64,000 bases of DNA from Streptomyces tirandamycinicus (GTDB lineage Bacteria > Actinomycetota > Actinomycetes > Streptomycetales > Streptomycetaceae): positions 1,240,001 through 1,304,000 of the forward strand of contig NZ_CP029188.1 in the NCBI RefSeq assembly GCF_003097515.1, given 5' to 3'. The translations under genes and the position numbers were made by a program. The notes below the pieces were generated by a model that saw only the letters and a list, made by a program, of their open reading frames with translations, was not told the origin of the DNA and ran no database searches. This document shows positions 51,910 to 61,347 of this stretch, in pieces (positions within the stretch are counted from its first letter, which is position 1; each line of letters starts with the position of its first letter).

Positions 51910-53988
51910 TCAGTGCGCGGGGAAGCGCCAGGCCTGGTTGTCCCGGTGCGGTTCACCGCCGTCGGGGCGCTCCTCGTCGGAGCCGGACAGCTCGGCGGTC
52001 AGCTCCTTCACCAGCTGGACCAGGTCGGTGGGCCGGTCCGGTCCCCACCAGTCGCCCAGCAGCTCCGCCAGCGACTCCTCCCGTGCCTCGGACAGTTTCG
52101 CCGTCGCGTCCACACCCGCGTCGGTGAGCATCAGCGACAGGCCCTCCCGCCGGGCCAGCCCGCGCTCCTCCACCTCCCGTGACGCGTCGGTGACGGCCTT
52201 CACCGGTACATGGGTCGCCTCGGCGAGCCGGGCCGGTTCCACCAGCCCGTGGCGCTTGATGCGCAGCAGCAGCCAGCTCGCCGCCGGGCTGAGGTCGAGC
52301 CCGGCCCTGGCGGTGATCTTGACGTAGACCGCCTTGCGGCCCTCGCGCGAGCCGAGGACGGACAGCGCCCGGGCGCACTCGTCGTACGAGGAGCGCTGGG
52401 CGGGGTTGGGGGCGATGGTCTGGCTGGCCTCGGGCGCGGTGACGGACCCGCGCAACGGGTCCTCCCGCAGGAAGAAGGCGAGGACGAATCCGACGACGAC
52501 GACCGGGGCCGCGTACAGGAAGACGTCGGTGATGGAGGTCGAGAACGCCTGGACGACCGCCGGGCGCAGTCCGGGGGGCAGCAGGGTGATCGCGCGTGAG
52601 TCGTCGGCGATCCGTTCCGGGCTGGCCCCGGGCGGCAGCGTGCGGCCGGCGAGCGCTTCGGTGAGGAGTTCACGCAGCCGGCCGGTGAAGAGCGTGCCGA
52701 AGAGCGCGACGCCGAACGAGGCGCCGATGGAGCGGAAGAAGGTGGCGCCGGACGTGGCGACGCCGAGGTCCTCGTAGCCGACCGCGTTCTGCACCGCCAG
52801 CACCAGCACCTGCATGACCAGGCCGAGTCCGGAGCCGAAGACGAAGAAGTAGGCGCCCACCTCCCAGGTCGGGGTGGCCGGATCCAGCTGGTGGAGCAGC
52901 AGGAGGCCGACGGCGGTGACGGCGGTGCCGGCCACGGGGAAGACCTTCCAGCGGCCCGTCCGGCTGGCGATCTGACCGGACACGGTGGAGGTGATCAGCA
53001 GTCCGATCACCATCGGGAGCATGTGGACGCCGGAGATGGTGGGGGTGACGCCCTGGACGACCTGCAGGAACATCGGCAGGTACGTCAGCGCTCCGAACAT
53101 CGCGAACCCGACGATGAAGCTGATGGCGGAGACGAGCGCGAAGGTCCGGTTCCGGAAGAGCTTCAGCGGCAGTACGGGCTCGGCCGCGCGGCGTTCGGCC
53201 CGGACGAAGGCGGCGAGGAGCAGGGCCCCGAGCACGAGCAGGGCGATGATCTGCGGCGAGCCCCAGGCCCAGGTGGTGCCGCCGAGCGAGGCGGCGAGGA
53301 CCAGGCAGGTGGCGACGGCCGCGATCAGGACCGTGCCCAGGTAGTCGATGGTGTGCCGGCTCCGCCGGACCGGGATGTGGAGAACGGCGGCGATCACGAA
53401 GAGCGCGACCACGCCGATGGGCAGATTCACGTAGAACACCCAGCGCCAGCTGAGGTGCTGGGTGAACAGGCCGCCGAGCAGCGGCCCGAGCACACTGGTC
53501 GCCCCGAAGACGGCGCCGAACAGCCCCTGGTAGCGGCCTCGTTCGCGCGGGGAGACGATGTCGCCGACGATCGCCATGGACAGCACGATGAGGCCGCCGC
53601 CGCCGAGGCCCTGGACGGCGCGGAAGGCGATGAGCTGCGGCATGTTCTGCGCGATGCCGCAGAGCGCGGAGCCGATCAGGAAGATGACGATCGCCGTCTG
53701 GAAGAGCTTCTTGCGGCCGTACTGGTCACCGAGTTTGCCCCAGAGCGGGGTCGCCGCGGTGGAGGCGAGGATGTACGCGGTGACGACCCAGGACAGGTGC
53801 TCCAGGCCGCCGAACTCGCTGACGATCGTCGGCAGCGCGGTGGCCACGATGGTCTGGTCGAGCGCGGCGAGCAGCAGGCCCAGCAGCAGGGCGCCGATCG
53901 CGACGAGAACGTTCCGGCGGTTCGAGCTCTCGCCGGGCCGGGGTATCGGTCCGGGGTCGGAGGCCGGCGTGCTCGCTTCCCGCGCCAT
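51910..53988 (-). CDS. DHA2-family drug exporter fused to a MarR-like winged-helix domain
   Basis: 692 residues from ATG 53988. Residues ~25-515 are a 14-span MFS exporter: LLAALDQTIVATALPTIVSEFGG (helix 1), GKLGDQYGRKKLFQ (loop 2-3), GATSVLGPLLGGLFTQ (motif C), and a last helix VVVVGFVLAFFLRED. About residues 530-690 add a cytosolic domain with SPAASWLLLRIKRHGLVEPARLAEATHVPVKAVTDASREVEERGLARREGLSLMLTDAGVDATAKL, the pattern of a MarR winged helix, and helices LAELLGDWWGPDRPTDLVQLVKELTAEL. The exporter may bind DNA or use the domain as a ligand sensor. Confidence 0.9.
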   Translation of the reverse strand: MAREASTPASDPGPIPRPGESSNRRNVLVAIGALLLGLLLAALDQTIVATALPTIVSEFGGLEHLSWVVTAYILASTAATPLWGKLGDQYGRKKLFQTAIVIFLIGSALCGIAQNMPQLIAFRAVQGLGGGGLIVLSMAIVGDIVSPRERGRYQGLFGAVFGATSVLGPLLGGLFTQHLSWRWVFYVNLPIGVVALFVIAAVLHIPVRRSRHTIDYLGTVLIAAVATCLVLAASLGGTTWAWGSPQIIALLVLGALLLAAFVRAERRAAEPVLPLKLFRNRTFALVSAISFIVGFAMFGALTYLPMFLQVVQGVTPTISGVHMLPMVIGLLITSTVSGQIASRTGRWKVFPVAGTAVTAVGLLLLHQLDPATPTWEVGAYFFVFGSGLGLVMQVLVLAVQNAVGYEDLGVATSGATFFRSIGASFGVALFGTLFTGRLRELLTEALAGRTLPPGASPERIADDSRAITLLPPGLRPAVVQAFSTSITDVFLYAAPVVVVGFVLAFFLREDPLRGSVTAPEASQTIAPNPAQRSSYDECARALSVLGSREGRKAVYVKITARAGLDLSPAASWLLLRIKRHGLVEPARLAEATHVPVKAVTDASREVEERGLARREGLSLMLTDAGVDATAKLSEAREESLAELLGDWWGPDRPTDLVQLVKELTAELSGSDEERPDGGEPHRDNQAWRFPAH

Positions 53989-54136
53989 GGAGTAGCCCTC
54001 CGGTCCGCAGCACACGCGTCTGCTCCTCCCATCCTGGGCGTTCCGTACGGTTATGGCCCGCCGAGCGGAGGCTCGCCGTCCGGGTACTGGACAGGGGCTG
54101 CATAATCGCTGGCAGCGCGAGGGGAGGGAACCCACG

Positions 54137-55270
54137 ATGACGGGACACGTCTGCCCTGTATGCGGCAGGCAGGACGGCACCGGCGGCGGATCCGGCGGGG
54201 TCGGGAACTGCCGCTGCGGACAGGGCGCGACGGCGGAGGGATTCGACCCGCTGAGAGTGCGGCCGTATGTGGCGCTCCCGGATGCGGCGGGCGCCCCGGA
54301 CGCGACCGCGGCCGGGCCGCCGCCCGAGCTGACGCAGGAGTTGCCGCAGGAGCTGACGCAGGTGCTTCCGCCCACGGCCGACGGCGCCGCCGGGCGGGAC
54401 GCCGCAGCGGGGCAGGAGGGTGCCGCCTCGCGGGACGGCGTCCCCGGGCAGCCGCCGGGAGGGTCCGGGCAGCCGCCGGGAGGGTCCGGGCGACCGCCGG
54501 GCGGGGCCGGGCACGCGGGTACGTACGCGTACGGCCACCTGCACGGCCACGACACCGCGTACGACATGACCGGCGCGGGGCCGGATCCCGCGCCCGCCGG
54601 GCTCCGGCGGGGACGCGGCCGGAGCGGGCGGCACATGGCGGTGGCCGCCGCCGCCGTGGTGGCGGTGCTCCTGGCCGCGGCCTACGCGACCGGGCTGCTG
54701 ACGAAGGACGGCGGCGGGGACGACCGGGCGCTGCCCGACAGCGAGACCACGGCCCCGTTCGTGTCGGCCGCGCCCGAGGCGCCCGAAGCACCGCTGTCCG
54801 CCTCCCCGTCCCGGACCCGGAGCGCGTCGCCCTCCGCATCGACTTCACCGCCGGAACCGGCCTCGGCCTCGGCACCGGCGGCCACGGGCTCGTCGTCCCC
54901 GGTTCCGCTCGCCGCGGGCCCGACGTCCCCACCGGAGGCGCCCACCCCGACGGGCGTGGCCTCGCCCGGCTCCACCTCCGCCGACCCGGGGGTCACCCTG
55001 CGGCGCGGAGACAGCGGCCCCGAGGTTGCCGAACTGCAGGAACGGCTGGAGCAGGCCGGCTTCTACGGCGGACGCCACCACGGCCGCTACGACCGGCGCG
55101 TCGAGGACGCGGTGGCGGCCTACCAGTACTACAGCGGCATCCAGGGCGACCCCGAGGGCGTCTACGGACCGGCGACCCGCAGTGCGCTGGAGGCCGAGAC
55201 CCGCTACCCCGGCGACGACCACGGCCAGGGCGACGGCGGAGGCGACTGGGACGGCGACGGCCGCCGCTGA
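54137..55270 (+). CDS. Membrane protein with zinc ribbon and peptidoglycan-binding domain
   Basis: 377 residues. N-terminal cysteine motif CPVC...CRC (Cys6, Cys9, Cys25, Cys27) suggests a small zinc ribbon in the cytosol. A disordered Pro/Gly region (with QPPGGSG repeats) leads to one membrane helix, HMAVAAAAVVAVLLAAAYA, about residues 170-188. Outside, a Ser/Pro/Thr linker precedes a PG_binding_1 domain, LRRGDSGPEVAELQERLEQAGFYGG...YDRRVEDAVAAYQYYSGIQGDPEGVYGPATRSAL. It probably links a cytosolic partner to the wall. ATG 54137 has GAGGGA upstream. Confidence 0.85.
   Translation: MTGHVCPVCGRQDGTGGGSGGVGNCRCGQGATAEGFDPLRVRPYVALPDAAGAPDATAAGPPPELTQELPQELTQVLPPTADGAAGRDAAAGQEGAASRDGVPGQPPGGSGQPPGGSGRPPGGAGHAGTYAYGHLHGHDTAYDMTGAGPDPAPAGLRRGRGRSGRHMAVAAAAVVAVLLAAAYATGLLTKDGGGDDRALPDSETTAPFVSAAPEAPEAPLSASPSRTRSASPSASTSPPEPASASAPAATGSSSPVPLAAGPTSPPEAPTPTGVASPGSTSADPGVTLRRGDSGPEVAELQERLEQAGFYGGRHHGRYDRRVEDAVAAYQYYSGIQGDPEGVYGPATRSALEAETRYPGDDHGQGDGGGDWDGDGRR
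54425..54510 (+). repeat. CAGCCGCCGGGAGGGTCCGGG repeat
   Basis: A 21-base unit occurs three times in tandem, the third diverged, coding QPPGGSG in the cytosolic linker. Confidence 0.85.
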
Positions 55271-55298
55271 GCACCAGGCCTACGCGCCGGGCGCGTAC

Positions 55299-55366
55299 GG
55301 CAGCGACCGGGACGAGAGCCGGTCTGCGGCGACCGGGACGAGAGCCGGTCTGCGGCGACCGCCACG
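55299..55366. repeat. 31-bp direct duplication
   Basis: GCGACCGGGACGAGAGCC plus GGTCTGCG, in total about 31 bases, occurs twice in succession, with a partial third copy. It lies in the gap between the convergent peptidoglycan-binding and HAD genes. No gene seen in the remaining ~130 bases. Confidence 0.85.
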
Positions 55367-55498
55367 GCCGAACGCCGCGCCCGCCACATGACGCGGTCGG
55401 CGTGTGCGGCCCGGCAGGCGCTCCGCGCGGGCGTGCGGCTCGGCACGACAGCCGCTCCCGGCACCCGCGACACGCGACGCCGAGCGCCCGCCGCAGGC

Positions 55499-56209
55499 TC
55501 AGTCCCGGCGCGCGGGCGCGAACGTCAGCACACCCGAGGCGTCGGCCCGGACGTGCACATCGGTGAGGTCGGGCGCGTGGGCGTCCGGAGCGAAGGCCGC
55601 GGCACGGGGGCCGATGCCGAGAACCCGCATTCCCGCGGCCCGCGCGGCCGTGACGCCGGCCTCGGAGTCCTCGAGTACCACGCAGTCCTCCGGTGCGAAG
55701 CCGAGTTCCGCCGCGCCCTTGAGGAAGCCCTCCGGATCCGGCTTGCTGGCGCCGACGCACTCGGCGGTGACCCGGGTGTCCGGCATGCGCAGCCCCGCCG
55801 CGTTCATCCGGGCCGTGGCGAGCGCCGCGTCCGCCGAGGTGACCAGGGCGTGCGGCAGGGCGGCGACGGAGTCCATGAAGGCGGGCGCCCCGGCGATCGG
55901 CACGACGCCGTCCAGGTCGGCCGTCTCCTGCGCGAGCAACTGCCGGTTCTCGGCGAGGTTCTCCTCCATGGGCCGGTCCGGGAGCAGAGCGGCCATGGTC
56001 GCGTATCCCTGGCGTCCGTGGACGACCTTGAGCGCCTCGTCCGGGTCGAGGCCGTGGCCGACCGCCCAGGAGCGCCAGACGCGCTCCACGGCGGCGTCCG
56101 AGTTGACCAGCGTGCCGTCCATGTCGAGCAGCAGCGCCCTGAACGGGCCGATGGTCTCGGGGTGCGGTCCCGGGGCGGCGGTCGCTGCGGGCGTCTCTGG
56201 GCTGGGCAT
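55499..56209 (-). CDS. HAD-superfamily phosphatase (phosphoglycolate/sugar-phosphatase type)
   Basis: 236 residues from ATG 56209 (AGGA upstream). Motif I LLLDMDGTLVNSD with Asp29 nucleophile and Asp31; helical cap (VERVWRSWAVGHGLD...MAALLPDRPMEENL); motif II ALVTSAD; motif III lysine in GASKPDPEGFLKGAAELG; motif IV CVVLEDSEAGVTAARAAGM. Resembles sugar phosphatases such as DOG1/YfbT-type. Another in-frame start (GTG 56332) near a promoter-like sequence would add 41 residues. Confidence 0.88.
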   Translation of the reverse strand: MPSPETPAATAAPGPHPETIGPFRALLLDMDGTLVNSDAAVERVWRSWAVGHGLDPDEALKVVHGRQGYATMAALLPDRPMEENLAENRQLLAQETADLDGVVPIAGAPAFMDSVAALPHALVTSADAALATARMNAAGLRMPDTRVTAECVGASKPDPEGFLKGAAELGFAPEDCVVLEDSEAGVTAARAAGMRVLGIGPRAAAFAPDAHAPDLTDVHVRADASGVLTFAPARRD

Positions 56210-56603
56210 CGGGGCCGTCCTGGGAATCCGGTGCGGATGTCGGGCCGTCGGCGGCAGACCGGGGCCCTGGGCGCAGAGCGGCCTCCACCCGCCGGTCAGG
56301 GGGTGCGGGCGGAGGCCACTTTGTTCCTTCACGATACAAACCGAATCGCCTTAGCGCCAATCCGGGTCCGGGAACCCGACCGCCGGAACCGCCGACGACG
56401 CCGGGCAGCCGGGCGAAGCCGCAGGTGGGAGGCGGAGACGGAGACGGATGCGGGGGCGGGGAGCGGACTTGGGGCGGGGGCCGACATGCGACGCGCAGGC
56501 GGGGCGGCGCGACGTGCGACGCGGAGGCGGGCGGCAGCCACCCACCGGGCACGGCTACCGCCACCCGCCGGGCACGGCTACCCGCCGTACCGTCCGGTGC
56601 GGC
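56210..56603. other. Gap between the HAD and GDT1-family genes
   Basis: 394 bases. TTTGTATCG near 56330-56340 and the AT-rich stretch to 56360 may be the promoter of the HAD gene (leftward). From 56405 to 56590 GGCGGAGACG- and CCACCCGCCGGGCACGGCTA-type repeats fill the region downstream of the GDT1-family gene. No gene seen. Confidence 0.6.
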
Positions 56604-57188
56604 TCAGCCCGCGACCGCCTCGTACAGGCTGAGGCCGGCGAGCACCAGCATCAGCCCGGCCGCGATCTTCGTGATCAGCTTCAGCGGTACGTACCTGAGG
56701 AGTGTCCGGCCGCCCACGATGCCCAGTCCGGCCACCGCCCACAGCGCCAGTACCGCGCCCAGGCCGACGGAGAGCGGACTGTCGTACCGCGCCGCGAGGT
56801 TGGCGGTCATGATCTGGGTCAGATCGCCGAACTCGGCGACCAGGATCAGCATGAAGCCCGCGCCCGAGACCTTCCAGAAGGACTGGTCGGACGGGGCCTT
56901 GATGCCCTCGTCGCCGTCATCGGACTTCTTCAGCAGCAGCATCGCCGCGCCCGCGAGGAAGAGCACGCCGACGACGGCCTGCACCAGCCGCTGCGGCAGC
57001 AGGGTCAGCACACTGCCCGCCGCGATCGCCAGTGCGACGTGCACGGCGAAGGCGGCGGCGACTCCGGCGAAGACGTACGAGGCGCGGTAGCGGGTGCCGA
57101 GCACCAGTCCGGCCATCGCCGTCTTGTCGGGGAGTTCGGCGAGGAAGACGACACCGAAGGTGATCGCCATGATCGTGATACTGAGCAC
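56604..57188 (-). CDS. GDT1/TMEM165-family cation transporter (Mn/Ca)
   Basis: 194 residues, six membrane spans in two homologous halves, each with the ExGD(K/R)T signature: AELPDKTAMAG (Glu18, Asp21; Pro replaces the usual Gly) and AEFGDLTQIMTA (Glu119, Asp122). Bacterial homologues such as MneA and Mnx export manganese. GTG 57188 has GAGGAA 7 bases upstream. A yybP-ykoY manganese riboswitch precedes it (57296-57412), which makes Mn2+ export the most likely role. Confidence 0.93.
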   Translation of the reverse strand: MLSITIMAITFGVVFLAELPDKTAMAGLVLGTRYRASYVFAGVAAAFAVHVALAIAAGSVLTLLPQRLVQAVVGVLFLAGAAMLLLKKSDDGDEGIKAPSDQSFWKVSGAGFMLILVAEFGDLTQIMTANLAARYDSPLSVGLGAVLALWAVAGLGIVGGRTLLRYVPLKLITKIAAGLMLVLAGLSLYEAVAG

Positions 57189-57218
57189 GGGAAGAGGTTC
57201 CTCGATCGGTCGGGCCCC

Positions 57219-57270
57219 GCCGCGCCGAGAGACCTGAGCAAGAGCGTTCCAGGGGTCGCTTCGGCGCGGC
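57219..57270 (-). terminator. Hairpin between the riboswitch aptamer and the gene (expression platform candidate)
   Basis: GCCGCGCCGA (minus strand, 57270-57261) pairs perfectly over 10 bp with TCGGCGCGGC (57228-57219), with 32 bases between. It is followed on the mRNA by GGGGCCCGACC and the GAGGAA ribosome-binding site. Could be a terminator prevented by metal-bound aptamer, or a translational switch. Confidence 0.6.
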
Positions 57271-57295
57271 AGCGGCCATGGATGGTCATGGTCAC

Positions 57296-57412
57296 TGCTG
57301 GCCGAAGGTCTCGCTGGCGGACCACGCCTGCGCGGCCGCCTCCGGGCGCCGGCCGGGCGAGCCCGGCAGTATGTCGACGTTCCGGCGAAGAGCTACTCCC
57401 CTTCTCCTGCCC
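57296..57412 (-). ncRNA. yybP-ykoY manganese riboswitch
   Basis: Read leftward, AAGGGGAGTAGCT (57403-57391) and GCGAGACCTTCGGCC (57314-57300) are the two invariant strands of the yybP-ykoY aptamer; GTCGACATACTGCCGGG lies between, as expected for the P3/L3 region, followed by a long variable GC-rich stem. AGAAGG next to the first motif can pair with CCTTCGG next to the second, closing helix P1. This class binds Mn2+ and turns on manganese-export genes, matching the downstream GDT1-family gene. Confidence 0.9.
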
Positions 57413-57459
57413 ACAGGGTACGGGACGCCCGGGGCGACCGTCGCAGAGCCGGTCCCGGC

Positions 57460-57612
57460 CCGGCAGTACGGCCCCGACCCGGCAGTGCAAACCCGCCCCG
57501 GCCCCCGCCCGTCCCGACAGCCCGGCCCGGCAGTGCGGCCCCGGCCCCCGCCCGGCAGGCGCCACGGGCCCGGCCCGGCGGTACGGCCCCGGCCACCGCC
57601 GGCTGCGGCGTC
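57460..57612. repeat. GGCCCCGACCCGGCAGTG-type repeats
   Basis: CCCGGCAGTACGGCCCCG and variants recur at least six times between the riboswitch and the FetB-like gene. No other feature seen. Confidence 0.8.
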
Positions 57613-57629
57613 CCGCCCCGATCCGCCCG

Positions 57630-58409
57630 TCACGGACCCGGGTCCGCACCTCCCGCCGCGACGGCCGGGGGGTCCCGGTGCAGCCGGCCGCGGGACACCA
57701 GCTCCAGCACCACCGCGACCGCGACGGCCTGCACCGCCATCAGCGCGACGAGGACGAACAACTGCACCGCACCCGCCTGGAGCGGTGACGCCCCGCCCAG
57801 CAGCATCCCGACGAACGCGCCCGGGAGTGTGACCAGCCCCACCGTCCTGGTCTGGTCGAGTCCCGGCAGCAGCGCGTCGGCGGCCGCGTCCCTGACCACC
57901 TCCAGCCGGGCGTCGCGGTCGGACAGCCCGATCGCCATGCCGGCCTCGACCTCACCGTGCCGGGTGGTGAGCTCGTCGAGTGCGCGCCGCCCGGCGAGCA
58001 CCGTCGCGGTCAGTCCGCCGCCGATGAGGATGCCGGTCACCGGGATGAGCGCGATGCCCTTCACCGGGACGAGGCCGGTGAGCAGCAGGGCGGCGACGAC
58101 CGGAACGACTCCCGCGCCGATCGGCAGGGCCGTGAGCCACCAGGTGCCGTTCGGGGTGACGCGCCGGCCCGCGGTGCGTACGGCCACGGCGTACATCACC
58201 AGCAGGAAGGCGAACAGCAGCGGGACGGAGCGGACCGCCCAGCCGATGACGAGCGAGACCGCACCCAGTTGGACCGCGGCACGCAGGCCCGCCACCACCA
58301 TCTCGCGGGCGCGGCCCGGCCCGAGGTGGGCGACGGCCGCGACACAGGCCGCGGCGGCCAGGAGCACGGCGAGGACGATCCCGAACGTCACATTGACCGG
58401 CAGCAGCAC
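57630..58409 (-). CDS. FetB/UPF0014-family membrane permease
   Basis: 259 residues, about seven membrane spans. Matches the FetB (YbbM) family, the permease of an iron exporter in E. coli; marks are REMVVAGLRAAVQLGAVSLVIGW, MYAVAVRTAGRRV, PVTGILIGGGLTATVLAGRRALDEL, EVEAGMAIGLSDRDA and GLVTLPGAFVGMLLGGASPLQAGAVQLFVLVALMAVQAV. The partner ATPase FetA is not adjacent. GTG 58409. It lies upstream, on the same strand, of the riboswitch and GDT1 gene. Confidence 0.9.
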   Translation of the reverse strand: MLLPVNVTFGIVLAVLLAAAACVAAVAHLGPGRAREMVVAGLRAAVQLGAVSLVIGWAVRSVPLLFAFLLVMYAVAVRTAGRRVTPNGTWWLTALPIGAGVVPVVAALLLTGLVPVKGIALIPVTGILIGGGLTATVLAGRRALDELTTRHGEVEAGMAIGLSDRDARLEVVRDAAADALLPGLDQTRTVGLVTLPGAFVGMLLGGASPLQAGAVQLFVLVALMAVQAVAVAVVLELVSRGRLHRDPPAVAAGGADPGP

Positions 58410-58592
58410 ACGCCAACCCTAAGCGTGCCGAGGTGAATTGCCGGTGCTGCCGACCTCTTGAAGTGACGTGCTCATGTCGCCACTCTGTTACCTGGCGCCC
58501 ATCCCCAGGCAATCCGGCGCCGCAACCATGGCGCGGGCCCGGCCCTTCAGGGTCCGATCCGGTCAACGCCCCCCACTCTCCCAGGAGTTCGC

Positions 58593-59246
58593 ATGTCAGG
58601 TCTCTACGCGCGTCGAGCCACCCGGACCGCCGTGTTCGCCGCGTCCGTCGCCCTCGCGTCGGCCACCGCGCTGCTCACCGCGCCCGAGGCCCAGGCCGCC
58701 CCGCCCACGCCGGTCAGCGCGGCCACCGCCCGTACCTACCTGGGCCAGCTCACGGTCAAGACGGAAGGTTCCTCCTCCGGCTACAGCCGCGACAAGTTCC
58801 CCCACTGGATCACCCAGTCGGGTGCCTGCAACACGCGCGAGGTGGTCCTCAAGCGCGACGGCTCCGGCGTCGTCCAGGACTCCAGCTGCGCCGCCGTCAG
58901 CGGAAGCTGGTACTCCCCGTACGACGGCGCCACCTGGTACGCCGCCTCGGACGTCGACATCGACCACATCGTGCCGCTCGCGGAGGCCTGGCGCTCCGGC
59001 GCCAGCTCGTGGTCCACCTCCTCGCGCCAGGCGTTCGCCAACGACCTGACCCGGCCGCAGTTGATAGCCGTCACCGACAACGTGAACCAGTCCAAGGGCG
59101 ACCAGGACCCCGCCGAGTGGATGCCGCCGAGCAGCTCCTACCACTGCATGTACGCCCGGATGTGGGTGCACACCAAGCACTACTGGAACCTGTCCGTCGA
59201 CTCCGCCGAGAAGTCCGCCCTGCAGTCGGTTCTCAACGGCTGCTGA
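58593..59246 (+). CDS. Secreted HNH-family nuclease (DUF1524-like)
   Basis: 217 residues. Signal peptide to AQA near residue 35. The HNH/beta-beta-alpha-metal core is DVDIDHIVPLAEAWRSGA (Asp-His), TDNVNQSKGDQDPAEWMPP (Asn and Lys) and CMYARMWVHTKHYW. Two pairs of cysteines suit an exported protein. Streptomyces release such nucleases to degrade DNA or RNA outside the cell. ATG 58593 has AGGAG 6 bases upstream; TTGAAG near 58458 may be a -35 box. Confidence 0.92.
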   Translation: MSGLYARRATRTAVFAASVALASATALLTAPEAQAAPPTPVSAATARTYLGQLTVKTEGSSSGYSRDKFPHWITQSGACNTREVVLKRDGSGVVQDSSCAAVSGSWYSPYDGATWYAASDVDIDHIVPLAEAWRSGASSWSTSSRQAFANDLTRPQLIAVTDNVNQSKGDQDPAEWMPPSSSYHCMYARMWVHTKHYWNLSVDSAEKSALQSVLNGC

Positions 59247-59257
59247 CCCACGACCGC

Positions 59258-59334
59258 CGGCCGGCCGGAGGCGACCAGGCCGACCAGGGGGTGACCAGGG
59301 GCGACCAGGGGGGCGACCGGGGGTGACCAGCCGC
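59258..59334 (+). repeat. GACCAGGGG repeats
   Basis: GCGACCAGG and GTGACCAGGGG units, 9-15 bases, recur six times downstream of the nuclease gene. G-rich; no terminator stem seen. Confidence 0.85.
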
Positions 59335-59451
59335 CCCCGGACACGCGACCGGCCCACCCGGGCACCGGCCGAACCGGTCCCCCCGGCATGGAACCGCGCC
59401 ACCCTCCCCCGTCGTTCCGTACCGTACGGGTGGGGCGACGGAGGAGGGCAC

Positions 59452-61284
<1,833 letters not shown>

Positions 61285-61347
61285 CACTTCACACGGCGGA
61301 AGGCGATCCTCACCGCCACCCCCCGGACTCCTCACACGGCAGGGGGC

